Shown: piece by piece, positions 6,772-13,647 of the stretch
Numbering within the stretch: position 1 is the stretch's first letter
Layout: every line of letters begins with the position of its first letter
Origin: CAJAQL01 sp964442965
Lineage (GTDB): Bacteria; Patescibacteriota; Minisyncoccia; UBA6257; 2-01-FULL-56-20
Direction of reading: 5' to 3'
Assembly: GCA_964442965.1 (NCBI GenBank)
Contig: CAYUBE010000001.1
Location: forward strand, 1 to 64,000
DNA: 64,000 bases
The notes under the pieces: model-generated
Seen by the model: the letters and a program-made list of their open reading frames with translations, nothing else
Database searches by the model: none
Told to the model about the DNA's origin: nothing
Position numbers and translations under genes: made by a program

Positions 6772-8481
6772 TTAATGATAGCTTTGGTATGTTGATGGAG
6801 CCCGCGTAAAATGGGCCCTTCGTCTAACGGTAGGATATCGTCCTTGCCAGTTCGAAGATGCGGGTTCAACTCCCGTAGGGTCCACCGAAGGGGTATTCGT
6901 GTCCACGAATTCCTCAAAAAGCATTGCAGCAGTTGGTATATCGGCGGTTCGATAGCCATTTTCCGTGCTGTATGCCAATTTTCGCTCGAAGATGAAGAAG
7001 AAGATGCGGTGTTGCTCGGCGACATCGAGCTTTTGCCACGCAATGTCGGGCTTTTTGAGTAACCCCACCGCTTTGCCGAGGGCGGTTCGATAAGGCACTG
7101 ACAGGTCGATGCCAGCGATTGATTCACTGCGGATTTCTTCGAGTTCTGCGGAGGTTTTTTCCATCTGCTTTTCATATGCGGATCGTGCTGATTCGGATTT
7201 TGCCTTCGCACCGGCGAGCGCGAGCTCCTCGAGGGTCTCACCTAATGCCTTTGCCTTTCGGTTCATCGCGGCCTGCTGTTTTTCGACGTCGCTCACTTCT
7301 TCCTTCCACACTGCATCGAAGACGGCGCTGATGAGCTTTTCCGTCTCTGGTTTCAGGCGGCTCCGACGAAGAAGTTGCTTGAATGGCTTTTCGACTTCAT
7401 CTTTGCCGATCGACTTGCCGCGGTACTCGCACGATTCGTTGCGGCAGGCATATTTGTAATATGCGTAGCGACCGTGGCGTCCTTTCGATTTGCCCGACGT
7501 CACGTGGCCGCCGCAAGCCGGGCAGCATATCAGCCCTCGGAGCGGGAAGTCGGGATTGAGGTCTTTGCGGATTTGTTTTTCAGATGCAGGTTTGTCGAGG
7601 CGTTGCCTGTTGAGCTCATACGTCTCGCGGGAAATGATGCCTTCGTGATGGCCCGGTCTTCGGGAAACACCCCATGGAAGGTATTCGATGTCGCCGCAGT
7701 AGAAACAGCTTTGCGCCATCGCCTTGAAGTCATCGACATAGCGTGCTGCTGATTTCCTTTTCCAAACTCCTCGGTCGATGAGAAATTGGCAGGCATCGAT
7801 GGGCCGGAGCAGGTTGCCGGTCGAAAATGCTTCTAGTGCTTCCGCAAGAATGCGAGCGCCCTTGTTCGGCTTCGATATTTTTCCATGCACCGGGTCTTTG
7901 ACCATTTCATATCCTCTGAGAGCAGTGAATGGCCAGTAGCCCTTTTCGAGTCGAGCCATTTGCTTTTGGATCACTTGCCTCCTGTTTTCGAGGCGCTCCA
8001 TCTCGCCGTGTGCAGCCATGACGATCTCCGCAAAATTGCCGGTGGGCGAATCCTCGAAGCTGAAGTTGAGGCAGTGCAACATCACGTCGCGGGCTTTGAA
8101 TGCCGCGCGGAGTTTGATGTGGAATTCTACCGAGCGCGCGAAACGCTTGAGGTCGTCGAAGACGACGACGAATTTTTTGTGGGGATGCGCGTCTATGTAG
8201 CCGAGCAATTCCCGCATAGCGGGTCGCATCATGAAGTCGCCGCCGCCGGTGAAGCTGTCTGCAAATGTTGCCGTGGCCGGAACGTTGATGGTCTGCAGGT
8301 AATTCCTGCAACGCGTATCCTGACCTTCTAGGCCGTGGCCTTCGGTCTCCTGTCGCTTGCTCGACACGCGCCGGTAGATCAGCCCCTCCCTGCCTTCGTA
8401 GGAAGGGGCTTCGTGCGGTTCGAGCAGATCAGCGACGGTCTTGCTTATGCCTTTCGACTTGTTTGCGGAGTTTTTTGGCAT
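6772..8481 (-). CDS. Large serine recombinase (site-specific integrase)
   Basis: 569 aa. The N-terminal resolvase domain has the catalytic Ser40 in YRRVSSKRQ, followed by the conserved DDLKRFAR and a Recombinase-domain region around KGYWPFTALRGYE. A zinc-ribbon CCPACG...C...C lies mid-protein and a long coiled coil follows (about 390-470). Such enzymes integrate and excise mobile DNA by double-strand cleavage through a 5'-phosphoserine link. The last ~35 residues (from DPTGVEPASS) are translated antisense through the tRNA-like sequence, so the true C-terminus in the free element was probably different. The first 53 nt overlap the end of the upstream 59-aa gene. Confidence 0.9.
   Translation of the reverse strand: MPKNSANKSKGISKTVADLLEPHEAPSYEGREGLIYRRVSSKRQETEGHGLEGQDTRCRNYLQTINVPATATFADSFTGGGDFMMRPAMRELLGYIDAHPHKKFVVVFDDLKRFARSVEFHIKLRAAFKARDVMLHCLNFSFEDSPTGNFAEIVMAAHGEMERLENRRQVIQKQMARLEKGYWPFTALRGYEMVKDPVHGKISKPNKGARILAEALEAFSTGNLLRPIDACQFLIDRGVWKRKSAARYVDDFKAMAQSCFYCGDIEYLPWGVSRRPGHHEGIISRETYELNRQRLDKPASEKQIRKDLNPDFPLRGLICCPACGGHVTSGKSKGRHGRYAYYKYACRNESCEYRGKSIGKDEVEKPFKQLLRRSRLKPETEKLISAVFDAVWKEEVSDVEKQQAAMNRKAKALGETLEELALAGAKAKSESARSAYEKQMEKTSAELEEIRSESIAGIDLSVPYRTALGKAVGLLKKPDIAWQKLDVAEQHRIFFFIFERKLAYSTENGYRTADIPTAAMLFEEFVDTNTPSVDPTGVEPASSNWQGRYPTVRRRAHFTRAPSTYQSYH
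6813..6884 (+). tRNA. tRNA-like gene B, possible attachment site
   Basis: 72 nt in tRNA layout: acceptor GGGCCCT/AGGGTCC with G3-U70 and A73, D-arm with a normal GG loop, and a canonical T-arm (GCGGG-TTCAACT-CCCGT). The anticodon arm TCGTC-CTTGCCA-GTTCG pairs badly (two mismatches), so the anticodon cannot be assigned with confidence; position gives TGC. The recombinase gene reads antisense through it. A hybrid of host and element halves produced by integration would explain the broken stem. Confidence 0.5.
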
Positions 8482-8608
8482 TGTATTTAAGTTCGACCCT
8501 GATGATGTTGCGGCAAAACGCTTCGAGGTATTGCAGGCGTTGTTTCACCTGCTCGTCGGAGCTCGCGTTGTCGCCGAGTATCTTGCGATACTCTTCGATT
8601 GAGATCAT
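8429..8608 (-). CDS. 59-aa basic helical protein preceding the recombinase
   Basis: A short gene starts MISIEEYRKILGDN and continues with QRLQYLEAFCRNIIRVELK to a Lys/Arg-rich end (RKQVERHKQDRR). It overlaps the recombinase start by 53 nt in another frame, which suggests translational coupling. Small proteins of this type often precede serine recombinases in Patescibacteria and could be recombination accessory or directionality factors; that role is inference. No recognised domain. Confidence 0.6.
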   Translation of the reverse strand: MISIEEYRKILGDNASSDEQVKQRLQYLEAFCRNIIRVELKYNAKKLRKQVERHKQDRR

Positions 8609-8704
8609 GGGACATAGTGTTCGTGATGCTGCCCCAGATTTGTGATCTGATAGTGGTCATCGGGTTAGTAATGGCCCCGGCGTTTTGGCCGATAGCCAGC
8701 GTGG

Positions 8705-9610
8705 TTACCTGTCGAACCGCCTGCGTCGCTTGATCTCAATCGATTGCGGCTTGCCGTCCGCCATGTGTGTGATTACATCGCCAAAGATGCGGCTGTCCTT
8801 AACGTATTGGTGGACGTCTCTCACGTGCGGATTTTCCGGCTGGGCGACCTTTGTGGTTTCGATTTCGCTGATGTTGTTGTCTTTGAGCTTCACGCGCACC
8901 TCTTTGTTGCCTTCGTGGTAGATGCTTTGGCGGAGCGTCATCTCTTTTCTGTTGATCATGGACTGGGTTTCGACGTCCGGCACGTTCACGCCGACTTCTC
9001 TGAGTATCCTGCGAAGCGGGATAACGATCATGTCCATGGGTTCTTGGACGGGTCGCTGGAATTCCATTTCTGCCGGTGAGCTCAATCCCGCCTTGCCGTC
9101 TGGGAGTATTGCCACGTAGGGGTCGGCGTTGGAGAAGAGTGCCGCGAAGAGATAGAACTCGAATTCGCCGTAGCGGTTTTCGTGCAGTGCGTCTTTCCGC
9201 ATGATGCGCTCTTTGGCCTTCGCGATCTTGTCGAGTGACATGCCGAAGTCGCGGAGATGTTTTATGATCCTGATCCACGCCACTTCGACCGCGCTGAACT
9301 TCCGCCATTCCTTGTCGTTCCTAATGCGATTCGCAAGCAGGCCATGCTCGTCCCAGAAGTTGATCTGCCGGTATGGGATTTTGGTCTCTGCGACAGTGAA
9401 GCGTTCCTCGTTGAACATTGCCCGGATGTCTTGGAGTTCGGGGCTGCTTTCGTATTCTGGGATGAAGTATTCGTCGGAAAGCACCGCGCCACTCATGATC
9501 GCGAAGTTGTCGTACATCCTTTTTCCCGGTTTCTGATTTTTTGGCGCATTCTCCGGGAATGGCTGGGGGTGGTTGCGTTGGATTTTGAATTGGCCTCTTT
9601 TGGATGTCAT
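8705..9610 (-). CDS. MerR-like DNA-binding protein of the mobile element
   Basis: About 300 aa from the ATG at 9610 (alternatives at 9625 and 9514). A MerR-type helix-turn-helix is visible: IPYRQINFWDEHGLL, then WRKFSAVEVAWIRIIKHLR and DFGMSLDKI. The rest has no recognised domain and ends in a basic tail (IKRRRRF). A TTGCAT-16-TATAGT promoter lies just upstream on the minus strand (about 9628-9655). The open frame continues upstream to 9856, but that part is Pro-rich and overlaps the neighbouring gene, so I excluded it. Possibly the element's regulator. Confidence 0.65.
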   Translation of the reverse strand: MTSKRGQFKIQRNHPQPFPENAPKNQKPGKRMYDNFAIMSGAVLSDEYFIPEYESSPELQDIRAMFNEERFTVAETKIPYRQINFWDEHGLLANRIRNDKEWRKFSAVEVAWIRIIKHLRDFGMSLDKIAKAKERIMRKDALHENRYGEFEFYLFAALFSNADPYVAILPDGKAGLSSPAEMEFQRPVQEPMDMIVIPLRRILREVGVNVPDVETQSMINRKEMTLRQSIYHEGNKEVRVKLKDNNISEIETTKVAQPENPHVRDVHQYVKDSRIFGDVITHMADGKPQSIEIKRRRRFDR

Positions 9611-9774
9611 ATCCAAACTATACATCGCTGTATATTTTATGCAAGTGCTGTGGATGGCTCGCGAAATATGGGCTTTAGCGCTCCCTCGCGATTGGGGTGG
9701 GTTATTGGGGGCCAAAGCCCCAACGTGGGGCAAACAGGGCGGAAAGAATGGCGACGGGCGTTCGCTCGGCTCGT

Positions 9775-10269
9775 TCAGCTGAGCGATACGCCCCACGGAA
9801 GCCAGTAGCATCGGCATCCGCGTCGGCCGTGCTGTTTCTTTTTGGCATTGAGACACGCGGAAAATGGCGGCAAGTTTTCGTTGATCTTCGCCTCGTTGAT
9901 GTTCACGATCATGCCGTCATGCTTGCGGCATTCGGCGCATACGTCTCCGTTCGGCGCGTTGCAGCATTTGAATGTTTTCACGACGCCGGTTTCTCGCCAT
10001 GCCTTGAGGTTGTGATGTCCGATCTGATCGAGCTCCTCTTGCATGACGGTAATCTCTTTGTCTTCTTGTTCTTCGCCGTATGCGATCCAGTCCGCGGCAA
10101 TCTGGTCAGCTCCGGCTTTCGTCACGACGACACGCGCTCGATCTCGTGGTCGCGTGCGAATGTACATGAATACACCGCAGTGCGGACACTTCGTTTTGCT
10201 GCCCGGGATTTTCGCGAGGGCTTGATCGCAGGAGGGACACTTTGCTTTTCGTTGATCCCGTTCATCCAT
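9775..10269 (-). CDS. Zinc-ribbon protein with phage head-morphogenesis (Mu F-like) C-terminus
   Basis: 164 aa. The N-terminus has a CPSC...CPHC zinc ribbon. The C-terminal half carries the pattern of the Mu gpF/SPP1 gp7 minor-head family: KAWRETGVVKTFKC, then CAECRKHDGMIV, NLPPFSAC and CRCYW. In phages these proteins act at the portal during head assembly. Here the protein is much shorter than a full minor head protein, so it is a remnant or a repurposed module. It supports a phage origin for the surrounding element. Confidence 0.65.
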   Translation of the reverse strand: MDERDQRKAKCPSCDQALAKIPGSKTKCPHCGVFMYIRTRPRDRARVVVTKAGADQIAADWIAYGEEQEDKEITVMQEELDQIGHHNLKAWRETGVVKTFKCCNAPNGDVCAECRKHDGMIVNINEAKINENLPPFSACLNAKKKQHGRRGCRCYWLPWGVSLS

Positions 10270-10290
10270 GAGCGCGAGATAGCATGGACG

Positions 10291-11238
10291 CTAATTGCCG
10301 TAATGTGGGATGTCTGGGTATTGCGACGCGTTCTGTGATTCGATGGTGTTTTCCGCTTGCCGAACGTCGTTCGGAATGACAAGGCAGCCGATGGATCGAC
10401 CGGCCGCATCTGATTGGGTTTGGTTCTCTTGTTCCCGGAGGAAGGCGCACATGTGGACGTCGTTCTGCACTGTCGAGAGGCCATCCCAGTTGATCTTGCT
10501 GTCCAGCTCGCGATCCATTTCGTAGTAAATCATCTGGCTTGTGGTCGTGTTACCGTATTGGTCGGTGAGCTGACCGTCATATTCGACACCGACATCGTAA
10601 TAGGTTGGGTCGATCTGGAATGCTTGCTGAAATATCTTCGTAGCCAGCTGCCCGCTTTCCGTGATGATGGCAGTGTCATCCCAAGCATCGCCCGCATTGA
10701 TGGTGACTTTTACAAATTGCGCATCTGCTGGCCGGATGGTTTGTTCATATGAAGTATCGCTTGCGAACGTGATGCTGCCGAATGTCCATGATGGCGGTAA
10801 TGCCGAGCTGATAACGTCCTGTAGTTTTTGCTGGCTAGTTTTTGGCAGAGCGTTGTTTGATTGCTGCGTTGGAGATCCGCTTGGCATCGCAGCGGAGAAT
10901 GATGAAGCTCCTGAAACCGCAACACCGATCATAAAGACGATGAAGAATCCGAGGCCGTAGTAGAGCGTCACTTTCTTGCGGTCTGATAGGCGAAGCCATT
11001 TCGGTTTGATGAGCCCTGCGATGAGTACGAGTAGTCCGAGGATCGAGAGAAAGGCGAAAAATCCGTGCGGTTCCGCAGCCGTGGAGATGCCGAGAAGGAT
11101 GAGTGAGACGATCCATGTGCCAGCGAAGATTTTTATAGCTTGCCAGCGAGATGTCAGCTTGACCCACGCCGGTTTGATGAGCCCAGCAACGAGGGCGATG
11201 AATGCTGCCCACGCGATGATTGAGAGAACGATTGTCAT
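10291..11238 (-). CDS. Membrane protein of the mobile element, internal duplication
   Basis: 315 aa. The first ~115 residues hold four membrane helices formed by two repeats: LVAGLIKPAWVKLTSRWQA plus two helices, then LIAGLIKPKWLRLSDRKKV plus helices. The C-terminal ~200 residues are soluble, probably extracytoplasmic, with no recognised domain. The extreme C-terminus (from VIPNDVRQAE) is encoded by a fragment of the chromosomal TGTCATTCCG palindromic repeat, so the original end was overwritten. Function unknown. Confidence 0.6.
   Translation of the reverse strand: MTIVLSIIAWAAFIALVAGLIKPAWVKLTSRWQAIKIFAGTWIVSLILLGISTAAEPHGFFAFLSILGLLVLIAGLIKPKWLRLSDRKKVTLYYGLGFFIVFMIGVAVSGASSFSAAMPSGSPTQQSNNALPKTSQQKLQDVISSALPPSWTFGSITFASDTSYEQTIRPADAQFVKVTINAGDAWDDTAIITESGQLATKIFQQAFQIDPTYYDVGVEYDGQLTDQYGNTTTSQMIYYEMDRELDSKINWDGLSTVQNDVHMCAFLREQENQTQSDAAGRSIGCLVIPNDVRQAENTIESQNASQYPDIPHYGN
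10345..10377. repeat. TGTCATTCCG-type repeat fragment in a coding region
   Basis: On the minus strand TGTCATTCCGAAC-GAC-GTTCGG forms a hairpin of the GC-rich palindromic family seen in full at 63842-63903. It is read in frame at the 3' end of the element's membrane protein gene. Confidence 0.5.
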
Positions 11239-11265
11239 GGTGATGTTTTGTGGTTGGTTGATATG

Positions 11266-11432
11266 AAAATGCTCCCCACGCGGAGGAGCTTGTTACCGAC
11301 CAAAAAGCCCACCGCATGGTGAGAGCTTGCGCTCTCCATACCGTTTCCGGCATGGCCTTGGAAGACAGCCCATGTGATGGGTTCTTTGTCTTCCAAGGAC
11401 TTTGCTTTTGCCATGCCGTCGCGTTGCCGCGA
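11266..11432 (-). other. Highly structured untranslated stretch in the mobile element
   Basis: Four hairpins follow each other. The largest is nested: CGGCATGG (11348-11355) with CCATGCCG (11411-11418), a perfect 12-bp CCTTGGAAGACA (11356-11367) with TGTCTTCCAAGG (11387-11398), and CCCAT/ATGGG (11369-11381). It is flanked by a GAGAGC-TTGC-GCTCTC hairpin and a TCGCG-TTGC-CGCGA hairpin. It lies in the ~310-nt gap upstream of the membrane protein gene, so it may be its leader or an independent RNA. No protein is supported here. Confidence 0.5.
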
Positions 11433-11552
11433 GGGTTTAGGCCCTTTTCAGTTGTGATTAGATTTTAGCGCGATGGCGGCGGGAAGTCGAGATAAGAAAA
11501 TGGCGACTGCTTACGGGCGAGTCGTCATTGATTTTCAGGGCGAAGGGTAGTG

Positions 11553-11747
11553 TTAGCTTGCCTGCGGCACTGTAGATTTCTCATCGGATGGCGGGAGAGC
11601 TAATTGCTCTTTGTAGATCGCGTCATAGGTCTTGCGGATTTTGCGCATCGCTTTAATCTTGGCGGAGGTCTTCGAGTCCTTCCCAAAGACGATGCGATAG
11701 GCCGCTTCGATGTCCGCTGACATGTCCTCGATTTTTTTATTGCTCAT
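11553..11747 (-). CDS. Small 64-aa helical protein of the mobile element
   Basis: Highly charged and helical (MSADIEAAYRIVFGKDSK, then KIKAMRKIRKTYDAIYKEQ). Its start overlaps the end of the upstream gene by 11 nt, which suggests coupled translation. No recognised domain or function. Confidence 0.5.
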   Translation of the reverse strand: MSNKKIEDMSADIEAAYRIVFGKDSKTSAKIKAMRKIRKTYDAIYKEQLALPPSDEKSTVPQAS

Positions 11748-12399
11748 GGCGTGGTTGTTGCACGGCCGTCATTTCGCGCTGATAAGTCCCGTGATTGAGT
11801 GCGACTTTTTTAATGTTCGGCTGCGCGAGCATCCGCGTCTCCGAGATGGTGTCTGTCATGATGACGGCTCGGGTGTGCTTTTTCTCTATCGTCTGCGTCT
11901 TGTCCATAATCTTGATCTGCGCTTCCGCGCAGAGCATCGCGGCATCCCATTTCATGATTGTGTTGGCTGCTTCGATCTGGTCGTGGATTGTCGGACGGCC
12001 ATCGCCTTTGGAAGTGCTTGTTGTTTCGGATGCTGCAATCGCCATGAGTTTTTTTGTGAGGAAGCGATGACGCTCACGCACTGCCGCCCATCGCGCATGG
12101 CGGTCTTCGGTTGAGAGTCGCGCAATGTTTTCGATGCGTACCTTGTGGATGAGCTTCGAGATGTAGTGCCAATCAAGCTGTCCCTGATAGACGGAATGGT
12201 AGCCGTAGCGATAGAGTTGGGTGCGGATTTCCTGCACTGAAGCGAGCGGGTTCTTCGCGAGCTCGTCGCGGATCACGTCTTTGAGCATGTCTTCGATTTC
12301 TGGTTTCTTGCGCATGTTCGTGGTTATTCGCGGTTTGAGAATTTTGAATTTGCGTCGGCGAATTTCACTGATGACCTGCTCGAGCTTCTCTTGGAACAT
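11737..12399 (-). CDS. Unknown 220-aa protein of the mobile element
   Basis: Charged, mostly helical. It contains a possible DNA-binding region (KNPLASVQEIRTQLYRYGYH) and a long helical segment with ERHRFLTKKLMAIAA and HDQIEAANTIMKWDAAM. The layout faintly recalls small terminase or other phage DNA-binding proteins, but no diagnostic motif is present. It is the first gene of the minus-strand block, and no phage-size terminase or capsid genes accompany it. Confidence 0.5.
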   Translation of the reverse strand: MFQEKLEQVISEIRRRKFKILKPRITTNMRKKPEIEDMLKDVIRDELAKNPLASVQEIRTQLYRYGYHSVYQGQLDWHYISKLIHKVRIENIARLSTEDRHARWAAVRERHRFLTKKLMAIAASETTSTSKGDGRPTIHDQIEAANTIMKWDAAMLCAEAQIKIMDKTQTIEKKHTRAVIMTDTISETRMLAQPNIKKVALNHGTYQREMTAVQQPRHEQ

Positions 12400-12599
12400 G
12401 TCATACAGCTCGAGGAGAGTGCCTCCTTGAGCTTGGTGTGTTCAATACTGCATGTGTGGATGTCAGTGTGCATAGGATTTCGGATTTTCCAGCACTTTTT
12501 GGAGTGCGGGGCTGGTTTGATAGTATTCCCAGAAGTCGGAAAGGTAGCGTTTCAGGCGGTTCGACGTTTCGCCCCGTCTGTCCACGCGGGCGCAAACCA

Positions 12600-13190
12600 A
12601 TGATCTTCATTAATGAATTGTTACCGAATCCGGTTGGGGCAGATGCAAAAGGGGAATTTATAGAGCTTTGGAATAACGGTACTGCACCGGTGAATTTGAA
12701 TGGTTGGATTTTGCGCACGGATGCGAAAAAAAGATTCAAACTTTCGGGAATGATTGACCCCAACGGATATTTGCTTTTACCGAGAAGCGAAACAAAGCTC
12801 TCGCTTAAAAATACGGACGGCAAGATTTTTCTTTATGATGCTGTCGGAGCGCAGGTAGACCAGTCCGCTTTTGACGGAAGCGCGCCGGAAGGGGAAAGCT
12901 TCAACCGTGTTGGTTACCGGGCGGATGCAAACTCTGCCGCAATTCAGCAGTTTGTTTGGGGCAAACCGACGCCCGGGACGAAGAACGGCGTCGCTGCGGA
13001 AACGAACATTTCTGAAGCATATTATCGGACGGGAATTTCTTTGAACAGCTATAGCCTGAACGGAGTCTCTGTCGCTGGCCTTTCTTTGTTCACGGGGATG
13101 ATTTTCGCGGCGATTTTATGGTACGCTATGAAGCGTGACAAATATATTGCACAGCTTTTCTTCGGAGGAGACGAAGACTTTCGGCGCTGA
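12600..13190 (+). CDS. Lamin-tail-domain (LTD) protein with C-terminal membrane anchor
   Basis: 196 aa from the ATG at 12600. The LTD beta-sandwich begins at once (MIFINELLPNPVGADAKGEF, FIELWNN, LNGWILR, YLLLPRS). One membrane helix near residues 163-184 is followed by a basic tail (YAMKRDKYIAQ). LTD proteins in Patescibacteria are usually exported surface or nuclease-associated proteins, but no signal peptide precedes the domain. The frame extends upstream to 12438 with unconvincing residues, and the mobile element ends just there. Loss of the original signal-peptide region at insertion is possible. Confidence 0.75.
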   Translation: MIFINELLPNPVGADAKGEFIELWNNGTAPVNLNGWILRTDAKKRFKLSGMIDPNGYLLLPRSETKLSLKNTDGKIFLYDAVGAQVDQSAFDGSAPEGESFNRVGYRADANSAAIQQFVWGKPTPGTKNGVAAETNISEAYYRTGISLNSYSLNGVSVAGLSLFTGMIFAAILWYAMKRDKYIAQLFFGGDEDFRR

Positions 13191-13647
13191 AATGGCCGAG
13201 TCTTTAATCGCTCATCGCTTAGCGCAAAGCGCTCGTGCGCTTGTCATTGCTCTCCGCGGCGATCTCGGCGCGGGAAAGACGACGTTCACGCAGGGGTTTT
13301 TCCGCGGGCTTGGCATAAAGCGCAACCCGATCAGTCCGACGTTCGTGATCATGCGGAGATATAGAGTCGCAAAGCGCCCCGCCTTCGCCAGGGCTTCGGC
13401 GGGCAAGAAATTGCAAATCGCTAATTGTTTTACTGATATTTATCATTTCGACGCCTATCGGTTGAAGAAGATAGAAGATGTAGCTGTCTTGGAAATTGAT
13501 CGTATCCTGGCGGATCCTAAAAATATTATTCTTATCGAATGGCCGGAACGGATAAAAAAAATTCTGCCGCGCGGGGCGGTTTGGTTCGAGTTCAAATATG
13601 GGAAGCAAGAGAACGAGCGGATGATCCGAATGAAAAAGCCTATATGA
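13135..13647 (+). CDS. tsaE: tRNA threonylcarbamoyladenosine biosynthesis ATPase TsaE
   Basis: Required with TsaB and TsaD for t6A37 modification of ANN-decoding tRNAs. GTG start inside the end of the LTD gene (56-nt overlap). Walker A GDLGAGKTTFTQGF, the SPTFVI switch and DIYHFDAYRL are typical; Walker B-like IILIEWPER follows. About 20 extra residues (AKRPAFARASAGKKLQIANC) separate the SPTF strand from DIYHFD. They are encoded by a palindrome plus a 12-mer shared with folD, so a repeat element has inserted in frame. Confidence 0.9.
   Translation: MTNILHSFSSEETKTFGAEMAESLIAHRLAQSARALVIALRGDLGAGKTTFTQGFFRGLGIKRNPISPTFVIMRRYRVAKRPAFARASAGKKLQIANCFTDIYHFDAYRLKKIEDVAVLEIDRILADPKNIILIEWPERIKKILPRGAVWFEFKYGKQENERMIRMKKPI
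13366..13428. repeat. Repeat element inserted in frame in tsaE
   Basis: CCCGCC (13378-13383) pairs with GGCGGG (13398-13403), followed by TTGCAAATCGCT (13411-13422), which is identical to a 12-mer inside folD (40239-40250). It adds about 20 codons to a normally tight loop of TsaE. Confidence 0.65.

Larger units (their letters stand above)
6813..12430 (-). mobile_element. Integrated element with large serine recombinase and phage-like cargo
   Basis: A block of seven minus-strand genes interrupts a plus-strand neighbourhood. It carries a large serine recombinase at its left edge next to a tRNA-like sequence, a MerR-like protein, a phage-head-like zinc protein, a membrane protein and small unknowns. 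The left boundary is placed in the tRNA-like gene. The right boundary is uncertain and lies somewhere between 12,400 and 12,600, before the lamin-tail gene. No matching att repeat was found by eye, as expected for serine recombinases with 2-bp cores. Confidence 0.6.

Noticed and set aside
9611..9856. N-terminal extension of the MerR-like protein up to 9856
   Set aside because: The extension is Pro/Arg-rich, overlaps the neighbouring gene and lies upstream of a good promoter, so translation from 9610 or nearby is preferred.
12401..12823. Minus-strand 140-codon frame over the LTD gene start
   Set aside because: It is antisense to the clearly conserved LTD domain and continues the minus-strand element genes only by chance.
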